Shown here one piece after another: positions 8,952-17,079 of a DNA stretch of 64,000 nucleotides; positions within the stretch are counted from its first letter, which is position 1; the number at the start of each line of letters is the position of its first letter. The position numbers and the translations under genes were made by a program. The stretch comes from Mesorhizobium qingshengii (GTDB taxonomy: Bacteria > Pseudomonadota > Alphaproteobacteria > Rhizobiales > Rhizobiaceae), in the NCBI RefSeq assembly GCF_900103325.1, contig NZ_FMXM01000010.1, positions 1 through 64,000 on the forward strand. The letters run 5' to 3'. The notes under the pieces were generated by a model. It saw nothing but the letters and a program-made list of their open reading frames with translations, had not been told where the DNA came from and did no database searches.

Positions 8952-9115
8952 GGAAAAAGAAAACCGGTCTCGCATGCGTATCGCCAGACTGGTTAAGGGC
9001 ATGTCGGAGCCGCAGGCCCAATCGACCGCCGGTGGTGCCGACTTGAGGAAAACGTGAAATAAGGTCAGAAGACGGTGATCAAACGAGAACGGGCGCCAGC
9101 CCGATGAGGGATATC

Positions 9116-10393
9116 ATGAAGAATTCAGCCATTTCCGAACGCAAGAACCAGTCGATCTCACGCGGCGTCGGCATGACCACGCAGATTTACGCAGACCGGG
9201 CTGAAAACTCGGAGATCTGGGATGTCGAGGGTCGCCGCTATATCGACTTCTCGTCGGGCATCGCCGTTGTCAATACCGGACACCGCCACCCCAAGGTGAT
9301 CGAGGCGGTCAAGGCACAGCTCGACCGCTTCACCCACACCTGCCACCAGGTGGTACCCTATGAGAGCTATGTGCGGCTGGCCGAACGGCTGAACGCCATG
9401 CTGCCCGGCAAGTTCGAGAAGAAGACGATCTTCGTCACCACCGGTGCCGAGGCGGTCGAGAACTCCATCAAGATCGCCCGCAACGCCACCGGGCGCCCGG
9501 CGGTCATCGCCTTCGCCGGCGGCTTCCACGGCCGCACCTTCATGGGCATGGCGCTGACCGGCAAGGTCGTTCCTTACAAGGTCGGCTTCGGCGCCATGCC
9601 GGGCGACGTCTATCATGCGCCGTTCCCGGTGGCGCTGCATGGTGTATCGGTTGCCGATTCGCTGGCCGCGCTCGACCGCCTGTTCAAGGCCGATGTCGAT
9701 CCGGCCCGCGTTGCCGCCATCATCGTCGAGCCGGTGCAGGGCGAGGGCGGGTTCTATGAAGTGCCGCGCGATTTCATGGTGGCGCTGCGCAAGCTCTGCG
9801 ACCAGCACGGCATGCTCTTGATCGCCGACGAGGTGCAGACCGGCTTTGCCCGCACCGGCAAGATGTTCGCGATGGACCATCACGACGTGGCGGCCGACAT
9901 CACCACCATGGCCAAGAGCCTGGCCGGCGGTTTCCCGCTCGCCGCAGTCACCGGCCGCGCCGAAATCATGGATGCGCCCGGCCCCGGCGGGCTCGGTGGC
10001 ACCTATGGCGGCAGCCCGATCGGTGTCGCCGCCGCCCATGCAGTGCTCGATGTGATCGAGGAAGAGAAGCTCTGTGACCGGGCCAACACGCTGGGCGGGC
10101 GATTGAAGCAGCGGCTGCAGTCGATCCGCGACGAGGTGCCTGAAATCGTCGATATCAGAGGCCCGGGCTTCATGAACGCGGTCGAGTTCAACGACGTCAA
10201 GAAGGGCCTGCCGTCGGCCGAGATCGCCAACGCGGTCAGGCTGAAGGCGCTCGACAAGGGCCTGATCCTGTTGACCTGCGGCGTCTACGGCAACGTCATC
10301 CGCTTCCTCGCCCCGATCACCATCCAGGATAGCGTCATGAACGAGGCGCTCGACATTCTGGAAAGCTCGATCCGCGAAGTCTGCGCCGCCTGA
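9116..10393 (+). CDS. gabT: 4-aminobutyrate aminotransferase
   Basis: A 425-residue class III PLP-dependent aminotransferase that moves the amino group of GABA to 2-oxoglutarate, giving succinate semialdehyde and glutamate. Visible family features are the cofactor-binding TTGAEAVENSIKIAR, GGFHGRTFMGMALTGK, the catalytic-region aspartate in LLIADEVQTGFARTGK and the Schiff-base lysine in TMAKSLAGGFPLA (about residue 267). Length fits GabT (about 426). The ATG at 9116 is preceded by GAGGGA at good spacing. An alternative ATG four codons upstream (9104) is less well placed. No succinate-semialdehyde dehydrogenase is adjacent. Distinguishing GabT from acetylornithine or other omega-aminotransferases rests on overall resemblance. 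Confidence 0.9.
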   Translation: MKNSAISERKNQSISRGVGMTTQIYADRAENSEIWDVEGRRYIDFSSGIAVVNTGHRHPKVIEAVKAQLDRFTHTCHQVVPYESYVRLAERLNAMLPGKFEKKTIFVTTGAEAVENSIKIARNATGRPAVIAFAGGFHGRTFMGMALTGKVVPYKVGFGAMPGDVYHAPFPVALHGVSVADSLAALDRLFKADVDPARVAAIIVEPVQGEGGFYEVPRDFMVALRKLCDQHGMLLIADEVQTGFARTGKMFAMDHHDVAADITTMAKSLAGGFPLAAVTGRAEIMDAPGPGGLGGTYGGSPIGVAAAHAVLDVIEEEKLCDRANTLGGRLKQRLQSIRDEVPEIVDIRGPGFMNAVEFNDVKKGLPSAEIANAVRLKALDKGLILLTCGVYGNVIRFLAPITIQDSVMNEALDILESSIREVCAA

Positions 10394-10423
10394 TTTGGAA
10401 TGTGCCGGTCTGGAGGGGCGGGA

Positions 10424-11677
10424 TTATCCCGTCGCTCTGGCCGGCTCCTTCTCAAGGAAAGCGGCCAGCGCCGCTTTCAGGCCCTCGGGGCCGGCAGCGA
10501 CGGTCTGCGGCGTCGGCGAGAAGCCGGCGCCGAGCATCTTGCGGCCAAGCATGTGGTCGCCGGGGCGGTTGACCGATTCGATGCCGAGCAGCCGGTCGCC
10601 GGCATAGTGGTAGATAGAGAACCTGTTGTCGGGCAGGTCGCCCAGCACGACGTGGCTGTCGCCGCCAGCGGTCAGGCCGACCATCTGCAGCTTCATGTCG
10701 CCAATGTCGGACCAGAACCACGGCACCGCCGAATAGGCGTCCGCGTGGCCGGTGATCGTGCGTGCGGCAAGCCGCGCCTGGTCGGTGGCGTTCTGCACCG
10801 ATTCCAGGCGCACGTCGCCGCCGGTGAACCAGTGCCGGTAGGAAGCGGCGTCGCCGATCGCCAGGATTTCCGGCGCCGAGGTGCGCATCTGATGATCGAC
10901 ACGAATGCCGTTGGCGATGGCGAGGCCGGCGGCCTCAGCCAGTTCGACGTTCGGCACGGCGCCGATGCCGACAATGACCATGCGTGCGGGCAGCCTTTCA
11001 CCTGACGAGGTGACCGCGGCCGTGACATGACCATTTTCGCCCTCCAGTCTTGCAACGCTGGTGCCGGTGAGGATGCGCACGCCGATCGCTTCCAGCCGTC
11101 GCCGGACATGGCTCGCCACGACCGGCGCCACGGCGCGGCCGAGCAGCCGGTCGACCGCTTCGACAACCGTCACCGTCCGTCCGGCTGCCCTGAGCGTGGC
11201 GGCGATCTCCAGCCCGATGAAGCCGCCACCGAGGATGACGACCTCGTCGCTCCGCGCGCTGAGGTCGCGGATCAGCCGCGCATCGGCGAGCGAGCGCAAC
11301 GACACCACGCCGGACAGATCGGAGCCGGGCAGCGGCAGGGTGCGTGGCCGCGAGCCGGTCGCCAGGATCAGGTGGTCGAAGGCAAGCGCGCCGCCGCCGG
11401 CAAGCTCCAGGAGCCGCCCGCCGACATCGATCCGGTCGACCTTGACGCCCGGCCGATAGTCGATCGCGCCGCCGCTGTAGAAGGCTTCGCCGCGCAAGGG
11501 CTGCGGTTTCGCCTCAGCATCCTTGATGAAGGTCTTGGACAGCGGCGGCTTGTGATAGGGCAGTTCGTTCTCGTCACTGACGAGGATCAGTGGCCCGTCA
11601 TATCCTTCCTCGCGCAGGCTCGCGGCCGCTTGCACGCCCGCATGACCAGCACCGACAATGACCACACCGTTCTTCAT
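10424..11677 (-). CDS. FAD-dependent ferredoxin/rubredoxin-type reductase
   Basis: A 417-residue flavoprotein of the putidaredoxin-reductase/rubredoxin-reductase type. The N-terminal FAD-binding motif is VVIVGAGHAGVQAA. The central NAD(P)H-binding motif is VVILGGGFIGLEIA. The second FAD motif is in ILAIGDAAS, and a reductase C-terminal domain follows. The ATG at 11677 was chosen because it starts directly at the FAD fold; the open frame extends upstream without recognisable sequence. Such enzymes pass electrons from NAD(P)H to small iron-sulfur proteins. It is divergent from the Bfd/bacterioferritin operon and shares with it the region carrying the Irr-type operator. A role as Bfd reductase is therefore a reasonable but untested idea. 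Confidence 0.88.
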   Translation of the reverse strand: MKNGVVIVGAGHAGVQAAASLREEGYDGPLILVSDENELPYHKPPLSKTFIKDAEAKPQPLRGEAFYSGGAIDYRPGVKVDRIDVGGRLLELAGGGALAFDHLILATGSRPRTLPLPGSDLSGVVSLRSLADARLIRDLSARSDEVVILGGGFIGLEIAATLRAAGRTVTVVEAVDRLLGRAVAPVVASHVRRRLEAIGVRILTGTSVARLEGENGHVTAAVTSSGERLPARMVIVGIGAVPNVELAEAAGLAIANGIRVDHQMRTSAPEILAIGDAASYRHWFTGGDVRLESVQNATDQARLAARTITGHADAYSAVPWFWSDIGDMKLQMVGLTAGGDSHVVLGDLPDNRFSIYHYAGDRLLGIESVNRPGDHMLGRKMLGAGFSPTPQTVAAGPEGLKAALAAFLEKEPARATG

Positions 11678-12123
11678 CGCAGCCCAAATTCCTCGACAGA
11701 TTCTAGGACGTCTCGCCAGATGGCATCTGCCTGACACCGCCGCGAGAGCATGCGTTCGGGTCGCACCCGGAATGGCGTCTGTCAATCATGTGGTTCCACG
11801 GCGCGACTGACGCAGAAGCGGATAAAGTTGACAGTTGTAGTTTAGAATAGTTCTAAACTATTGTTTCAATTGAATTTTATCACTTTCGCCAGTTGACTTC
11901 CAGCGGCGCCGACGCTTTATGGAGGGCTAGCGCATCAAGCGCATCCCTTTGATGTCTGGGCCTTGAACCCTTTCGATTGGAGGCATTTCGGTGTCTTTCT
12001 ACGCCAGCCGCGCCGTCGCGTGGTCCCTATCCCTTCCGGTTGCATGCGCATGCCCTGGCGTGGGCCGTCCGTTGCCGCGCCATTGGCGCCGGCTTTTCAC
12101 TGAATTTCGAGGAGATAGCAGTC
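11678..12123. other. Divergent intergenic region with Irr-type operator and long irpA leader
   Basis: 446 bases separate the flavoprotein start (minus) from the irpA-like start (plus). It contains the Irr-type palindrome at 11838-11860 with a TTGACA hexamer at 11828-11833 next to it, an AT-rich stretch to about 11885, and about 240 bases of leader with no convincing gene. An upstream in-frame GTG at 11977 could extend the first operon gene but would place extra residues before the signal peptide. Confidence 0.6.
11838..11860. promoter_or_regulatory. Irr box (iron control element), perfect palindrome
   Basis: The core TTTAGAATAGTTCTAAA (11841-11857) has the form TTTAGAA-N3-TTCTAAA reported for Irr-binding iron control elements in Rhizobiales. 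The symmetry extends to arms TAGTTTAGAA and TTCTAAACTA around a 3-base spacer with no mismatch. It overlaps the probable promoter region (TTGACA at 11828), so Irr binding could repress or activate. An irr gene is present at 53211-53642. The first downstream genes are iron storage and transport genes, supporting the call. Confidence 0.85.
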
Positions 12124-13425
12124 ATGAGAGCGATGATCACGGCACGGTATGGCGGCAGGCTTGCAGCGATCGGCGCCACGGCACTGCTGACGGCGGCGGT
12201 GTTCGTACTGCCGGCCAAGGCGGAAACCGACGTGAAGGCGGTCATCAAGACCTATGCCGATATTGGGCTCGCCAAATATGAGGACTCGCTGACCACGGCG
12301 CAGGCGCTCGACAAGGCGGTCGACGCGCTGCTCGCCAAACCCTCGGTCGAAACGCTCAATACGGCTCGCGAAGCCTGGAAGGCGGCCCGCGTTCCCTACC
12401 AGCAGACCGAAGTCTACCGGTTCGGCAACAAGATCGTCGACGACTGGGAAAGCGAGGTGAATTCCTGGCCGCTGGACGAAGGCCTGATCGACTATGTCGC
12501 CAGGAGCTACGGCACCGAGTCGGACGCGAATTCGCTCTATACGGCCAATGTGATCGCCAACAAGGAGATCGAGATCAACGGCAAGAAGGTCGACGCCTCG
12601 AATCTGACGCCGGAATTCCTCTCCGGCACGCTCCAGGAAGCCGGCGGCATCGAAGCCAACGTCGCCACCGGCTATCACGCCATCGAGTTCCTGCTCTGGG
12701 GCCAGGACCTGCACGGCACCAATCCGGGGGCCGGCGAACGCCCTTATACCGACTACGATCTCAAAAACTGCACCGGCGGCAATTGCGACCGCCGCGCCCA
12801 GTACCTGAAGTCGGCGAGTGACCTTCTGGTTTCCGACCTGCAGAAGATGGTCAACGACTGGAAGGAAGACGGCGCCGCGCGCAAGAACCTCGTCGATGGC
12901 GAACCGAACACCGCCATCTCGATCATCTTCACCGGCATGGGCTCGCTGTCCTATGGCGAACTGGCCGGCGAGCGCATGAAGCTTGGTCTGCTGCTGCATG
13001 ATCCGGAAGAGGAGCATGACTGCTTTTCCGACAACACCTACAACTCGCATCTCTACGACGCCATCGGCATTCGCGCCGCCTATCATGCCAGCTACACCAG
13101 GCTCGACGGCACCGTTGTTTCGGGTCCTTCGGTGTCGGATATGGTGAAGGCGGCCGATCCGGCGATCGACAAGGAGCTGTCGGACAAGCTCGATGTCAGC
13201 GTCGCCAGGATGGAGGCGATCAAGGCGCGGGCACTGGCCGGCGAGGCCTATGACCAGCAGATCGCCGAGGGCAATACGCAAGGCAACGCCACCGTGCAGG
13301 CAGCGATCGACGCACTGGTCGACCAGACCAAGTCGATCGAACGCGCTGTCGGCTCGCTGAAGCTGAACGACATTGCCTTCGAAGGCTCCGACAGTCTCGA
13401 CGCGCCGGACAAGGTGTTCAAGTAA
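12124..13425 (+). CDS. irpA: Imelysin-family iron-regulated periplasmic protein (IrpA-like)
   Basis: A 433-residue exported protein of the imelysin/IrpA family, a group associated with iron uptake and related to the EfeO domain. The signal peptide is clear (basic start, hydrophobic core to about residue 32, cleavage after AKA). The family GxHxxE motif is present as GYHAIEFLLWG, the presumed metal site, and several further Trp/Tyr-rich segments match the family (RFGNKIVDDWESEVNSWPLD). The ATG at 12124 follows AGGAGA and starts the signal peptide correctly. It is the first gene behind the Irr box. It is predicted to bind iron or an iron carrier in the periplasm; the molecular function of IrpA is not established. 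Confidence 0.87.
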   Translation: MRAMITARYGGRLAAIGATALLTAAVFVLPAKAETDVKAVIKTYADIGLAKYEDSLTTAQALDKAVDALLAKPSVETLNTAREAWKAARVPYQQTEVYRFGNKIVDDWESEVNSWPLDEGLIDYVARSYGTESDANSLYTANVIANKEIEINGKKVDASNLTPEFLSGTLQEAGGIEANVATGYHAIEFLLWGQDLHGTNPGAGERPYTDYDLKNCTGGNCDRRAQYLKSASDLLVSDLQKMVNDWKEDGAARKNLVDGEPNTAISIIFTGMGSLSYGELAGERMKLGLLLHDPEEEHDCFSDNTYNSHLYDAIGIRAAYHASYTRLDGTVVSGPSVSDMVKAADPAIDKELSDKLDVSVARMEAIKARALAGEAYDQQIAEGNTQGNATVQAAIDALVDQTKSIERAVGSLKLNDIAFEGSDSLDAPDKVFK

Positions 13426-13436
13426 GAGCCGTCATG

Positions 13437-13503
13437 GCATGACCCGGAACCGGAGATCCGCGTAAGCGAAGAAGTGGAAGCCGGTTTTCGGAAAAGGTCA
13501 CGC
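13437..13503. repeat. Palindromic intergenic repeat, degenerate copy A
   Basis: This segment contains GAAGTGGAAGCCGGTTTTCGG (13471 onward, 21 bases shared in part) as in the two cleaner copies at 17014 and 18968, with arms GCATGACC and GGTCACGC. About 20 extra bases lie between the left arm and the core, so this copy is interrupted. It fills the gap between irpA and bfd. Confidence 0.7.
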
Positions 13504-13559
13504 CCGACCAGGAAATACCAGCCAAACGGTGCCGGAGCGCCGTCAGCCAGAGCAACGTA

Positions 13560-13871
13560 ATGCTGATCTGCCATTGCAACATCATCACCGAGAAGGAGAT
13601 CGAGCAGACGATCATCGGGCTGCTGGATCAGGACCCCTGGCAACTGATCGTGCCGGCCAAGGTCTATCACGCCATGCAGAAGCGCGGTCGTTGTTGCGGC
13701 TGCTTTCCAAATGTGGTCGAAACCATCATTCGGGTCACCGAAAATTACCACGCCCGCTCGGAGGCGAGCGGCGTGGATGTCGTCTCACACCTGGATCGCG
13801 TCAGAGGCCTGCGCGTCCAATACGGGAGCAGAACCCATGAAAGGCGAAAAGCAGATCATCGAGCGGCTTAA
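13560..13871 (+). CDS. bfd: Bacterioferritin-associated ferredoxin with C-terminal extension
   Basis: A (2Fe-2S) Bfd-type protein. The cluster cysteines are visible as CHC at residues 4-6 (LICHCN) and CCGC near residue 45 (GRCCGCFP), the usual spacing for Bfd. Bfd binds bacterioferritin and donates electrons to reduce and release stored iron. The conserved part ends near residue 65, the normal Bfd length. The remaining roughly 38 residues ([12 protein letters not shown] onward) are an extension, and its last 35 bases overlap the start of bfr in another frame. The ATG is at 13560; no strong ribosome binding site is visible. Its place directly before bfr and behind an Irr box fits a role in iron release. 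Confidence 0.88.
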   Translation: MLICHCNIITEKEIEQTIIGLLDQDPWQLIVPAKVYHAMQKRGRCCGCFPNVVETIIRVTENYHARSEASGVDVVSHLDRVRGLRVQYGSRTHERRKADHRAA

Positions 13872-14322
13872 TGAGGCTCTGTTTCTGGAACTCGGTGCCG
13901 TCAATCAATACTGGGTGCATTTCCGTCTGCTTGAAGACTGGGGATATGCCAAGTTGGCGAAAAAGGAACGCGCGGAATCGATCGAGGAGATGCACCATGC
14001 CGACCGGCTCGTGGCCCGCATCATCTTCCTCGAAGGCCACCCGAACCTGCAGTCCGTGGCGCCGCTGCGCATCGGGCAGAATGTGAAGGAAGTGCTCGAA
14101 TCCGATCTCGCCGGCGAGTATGACGCGCGCACCGCATACAAGCGGTCGCGCGAGATCAGCGAGGAAGCCGGCGATTACGTGACGATGAAACTGTTCGAGG
14201 AATTGCTGGCTGACGAGGAGAGTCACATCGACTTCCTCGAGACGCAACTCGACCTGCTTGCCTCGATCGGCGAGGAAAAATACGGCCAGCTCAACGCCGC
14301 ATCGGCGGACGAGGCGCATTAA
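13837..14322 (+). CDS. bfr: Bacterioferritin
   Basis: A 161-residue haem-containing iron-storage ferritin that forms a 24-subunit shell. Ferroxidase ligands are all visible: Glu in [11 protein letters not shown], Glu and His in IEEMHHADR, Glu in LAGEYDA, and Glu/His in [10 protein letters not shown]. The inter-subunit haem ligand Met is present in the EEMHHAD segment, which distinguishes it from non-haem ferritins. The ATG at 13837 lies inside the end of bfd, after GGGAGC, giving a 35-base overlap in a different frame that suggests coupled synthesis. Its iron would be released by the adjacent Bfd. Confidence 0.96.
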   Translation: MKGEKQIIERLNEALFLELGAVNQYWVHFRLLEDWGYAKLAKKERAESIEEMHHADRLVARIIFLEGHPNLQSVAPLRIGQNVKEVLESDLAGEYDARTAYKRSREISEEAGDYVTMKLFEELLADEESHIDFLETQLDLLASIGEEKYGQLNAASADEAH

Positions 14323-14334
14323 GGGCATGTTGGA

Positions 14335-15936
14335 ATGCGGCGCCTGCTAGAATTCGTGCGCCGCTTGCGGCGGGCCGAAGGCTCGCCGCTCCGTCAGAAG
14401 ACACCAGCCAGGTTGGCCGGCAGGCGCTGCGTCATCTTCGTGGTGGCGTTCACCTCTTCCGCGATGGCCGGCGACCCTCAGCCTCCCGGCCTCGCCACCA
14501 CGCGCACCGACCTCGATGCGAAGGATCAGGCGCGCGTCACCGCCATCATCAGGCCGACCACTGACTTTTCCAAACCCGAGCAATTCGAGCTGATGCAGGG
14601 TGGCGCCGGGACGTCGCGGAAGGACTCCAGCCGCGATTCCTTCTCGCAATCCTCGGCCAACATCACCTTCGAGGAAGAGGGCACCTTCAAGTTCGGCAAC
14701 GCCCTTTTCCGCAAGAACTGGGTGTCGTCGCCATCCTCGACGCAGGCATCGGACGGCCTTGGTCCGCTGTTCAACGAACGCGCCTGCCAGAACTGCCATC
14801 TGAAGGATGGCCGCGGCCATCCGCCGGAAGGCGACGCCGGCACCACGTCGATGTTCCTGCGACTGGCGCGCGAGGCGAGCAGCGCGCAGGAGAAAGCCGC
14901 GCTTGCCGACCACAAGGTGCTCAATTTCCCCGACCCGGTCTATGGCGCGCAGTTGCAGGAACTGGCCGTGCCCGGCCTGCGTGGTGAAGGCAGGATGCAT
15001 GTCGCCTATCAGGAACGGAAGGTGACGCTGGCGGACGACAGCGTGGTTTCGCTGCGTAAACCCACCTATTCGGTCGCCGATCTTGCCTATGGGCCGCTTG
15101 ATCCGCGCACCACGCTGTCGCCGCGCCTGACCCCGCCGATGATCGGCCTTGGCCTGATCGAACAGATTGCGCCGGCGGACATCCTCGCCAACGCCGACCC
15201 GGACGACCGCAACGGTGACGGCATTTCCGGCAGGCCGAACATCGTGCGCGACGGCCAGGGCGGCGAGCCGACGCTTGGCCGTTTCGGCTGGAAGGCGCAA
15301 ACCGCTTCGATCCGACAGCAGGCGGCGGATGCCTTTGCCGGCGATATCGGCATCTCGACGCCCGAAATGCCGAAACATTGGGGGGATTGCACCGCCGCTC
15401 AGCCAGAATGTCTCGCCATGCCGAACGGCGTGCAGGGGCGCCTCGGCCCGGTCGAGGCACCGCCGCCGGTGATGGATCTCGTGACCTTCTATTCGCAGAA
15501 CCTGGCCGTGCCGGCACGCCGCGGCCTCGACACAAGGCGAGTGCTGGCCGGCAAGAAGGTCTTCTACGAGATTGGCTGCATTGCCTGCCACACGCCGAAA
15601 TTCGTCACCCGTCGCGACACGCCCAACAAGGCGCAGGCGTTCCAGCTGATCTGGCCCTATTCCGATTTCCTGCTGCACGACATGGGGCCTGGTCTGGCCG
15701 ATGGCCAGGCCGTTGGGGAAGCGACGGGCAATGAGTGGCGCACGCCACCGCTGTGGGGCATCGGCCTCACTGAAACGGTCAACGGCAACTCTTTCTTTCT
15801 GCATGATGGACGCGCGCGCACCTTGGCCGAGGCGATCTTGTGGCACGGCGGCGAGGCGCAGAAGGCGCGTGACCGTTTTGCCGCCGCCAGCGCCACTGAC
15901 CGCGATGCCCTGGTCAAATTCCTGGAGTCACTCTGA
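14335..15936 (+). CDS. Di-haem oxidoreductase, putative thiol oxidoreductase/peroxidase family (COG3488 type)
   Basis: A 533-residue exported c-type cytochrome. Two haem-binding motifs are visible, CQNCH (near residue 152) and CIACH (near residue 418), consistent with a periplasmic di-haem protein distantly similar to MauG/cytochrome-c peroxidases. The N-terminus carries a long basic stretch then a hydrophobic segment ending AMA, likely a signal peptide. Family features include SDGLGPLFNERACQNCH, GRFGWKAQ and the C-terminal FFLHDGRARTLAEAILWHGG. The ATG at 14335 lies 12 bases after bfr. The family occurs beside imelysins in Irr- or RirA-controlled operons of alphaproteobacteria. Its chemistry is unknown; oxidation of a metal or a partner thiol has been suggested only from family names. 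Confidence 0.88.
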   Translation: MRRLLEFVRRLRRAEGSPLRQKTPARLAGRRCVIFVVAFTSSAMAGDPQPPGLATTRTDLDAKDQARVTAIIRPTTDFSKPEQFELMQGGAGTSRKDSSRDSFSQSSANITFEEEGTFKFGNALFRKNWVSSPSSTQASDGLGPLFNERACQNCHLKDGRGHPPEGDAGTTSMFLRLAREASSAQEKAALADHKVLNFPDPVYGAQLQELAVPGLRGEGRMHVAYQERKVTLADDSVVSLRKPTYSVADLAYGPLDPRTTLSPRLTPPMIGLGLIEQIAPADILANADPDDRNGDGISGRPNIVRDGQGGEPTLGRFGWKAQTASIRQQAADAFAGDIGISTPEMPKHWGDCTAAQPECLAMPNGVQGRLGPVEAPPPVMDLVTFYSQNLAVPARRGLDTRRVLAGKKVFYEIGCIACHTPKFVTRRDTPNKAQAFQLIWPYSDFLLHDMGPGLADGQAVGEATGNEWRTPPLWGIGLTETVNGNSFFLHDGRARTLAEAILWHGGEAQKARDRFAAASATDRDALVKFLESL

Positions 15937-17015
15937 TGCTCAAGCGTTCCGCACTGGTTCTCGTTCTGCCTCTGGCTCTGCTGGGCGTCTTCCCGGCGTC
16001 AGCGGCGGTGAAAGCCTCCGACATCATCCAGCGAGCGATCGATGGGTTTGTCCGCCCGGCCTATGCCAGCCTGCACCAGCATGCGGAAACCTTGACCGGA
16101 TCCGTGCGCAAGCTCTGCACCACGCCCTCGCAAGGGGAGCTTGATGTGGCACGTGCCGAATTTTCAGCCACGGTCGATGCCTGGTCGTCAGCCGAAATCA
16201 TCGGCTTCGGGCCGATCAAGGAGAACAACAGGCTGGAACGCATGCTGTTCTGGCCGGACCGCAAGGGCATCGGCCTGAAACAGGTGCAGGTTGCCTTGGC
16301 GGACAAGGATCAGACCGCCACCGATCCCGCTCAACTGGCCGGCAAGAGCGTTGCCATACAAGGGTTGGGCGCGCTGGAGTTCGTCCTTTATGGCGACGGC
16401 GCCGATGCGCTGACCGGCAAAGGCGGTTCCTATCGCTGCGCCTATGGCGCTGCGCTTGCCGGCAACATCGAAACCATGGCCGGCGACGTCAGCGATGCCT
16501 GGAACAAGCCGGACGGATTTGCCGCCCTTTGGGCCAATCCGGGGCCGCGGAACCCACTATACCGCGACGGCAACGAGGCGGTGACGGAACTGGTCGGCGT
16601 CTTCATCAATGAGCTGGAAATGGTCCGCGATGTCCGCCTGAAAGGCTTTTTCGGCGGCAGGCCGGATGCGGACAAGCCGAAACAGGCGATCTACTGGCGC
16701 TCGCAAAACACCACCAATTCACTGGCTGGAAACCTCGCCGGCATCGATACGCTGTTCCAGGCTTCGAAGCTTGGCGACGCATTGCCGCCCGATGCGCGCT
16801 GGATGGCGGAATCGATCCAGATCCAGCTGGTCAACGGCGTTGCCACCGCCAAGGCCGTCAAAGGTCCAATCGACAAGGCACTCGCCGATCCGGCGCTGCG
16901 TGACAAACTCGACCATTTCGCGCTGATCACCTCCAGCCTGTCGACCCTGTTCGGCACCAGGCTGACCGCCGAATTCGGCCTGACCGCCGGCTTTTCGTCG
17001 CTGGATGGGGACTGA
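15936..17015 (+). CDS. Imelysin-family periplasmic protein (COG3489 type)
   Basis: A 359-residue exported imelysin with a clear signal peptide (hydrophobic to residue 21, cleavage after ASA). It is divergent from the first imelysin of the operon. The position of the family GxHxxE motif reads GLGALEFVLYG, so the histidine is absent, whereas the glutamate is kept. Other family segments include a conserved GPIKENNRLERMLFWPD and RSQNTTNSLAGN. The ATG overlaps the stop of the di-haem gene (TGATG), indicating coupled translation. The stop codon TGA (17013-17015) overlaps the first bases of a palindromic repeat. Its role is likely iron-related by context only. Confidence 0.86.
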   Translation: MLKRSALVLVLPLALLGVFPASAAVKASDIIQRAIDGFVRPAYASLHQHAETLTGSVRKLCTTPSQGELDVARAEFSATVDAWSSAEIIGFGPIKENNRLERMLFWPDRKGIGLKQVQVALADKDQTATDPAQLAGKSVAIQGLGALEFVLYGDGADALTGKGGSYRCAYGAALAGNIETMAGDVSDAWNKPDGFAALWANPGPRNPLYRDGNEAVTELVGVFINELEMVRDVRLKGFFGGRPDADKPKQAIYWRSQNTTNSLAGNLAGIDTLFQASKLGDALPPDARWMAESIQIQLVNGVATAKAVKGPIDKALADPALRDKLDHFALITSSLSTLFGTRLTAEFGLTAGFSSLDGD

Positions 17016-17061
17016 GCATGATCCCGAAAAGTGGAAGCCGGTTTTCGGAAAGATCATGCTC
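17014..17061. repeat. Palindromic intergenic repeat, copy B
   Basis: A 48-base element with perfect 10-base terminal arms GAGCATGATC and GATCATGCTC. Inside are CCGAAAA and TTTTCGG, which also pair, around GTGGAAGCCGG. It can fold into a long hairpin and begins within the stop codon of the preceding imelysin gene. Confidence 0.88.
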
Positions 17062-17079
17062 AAGAAGCGAGACTGATCC

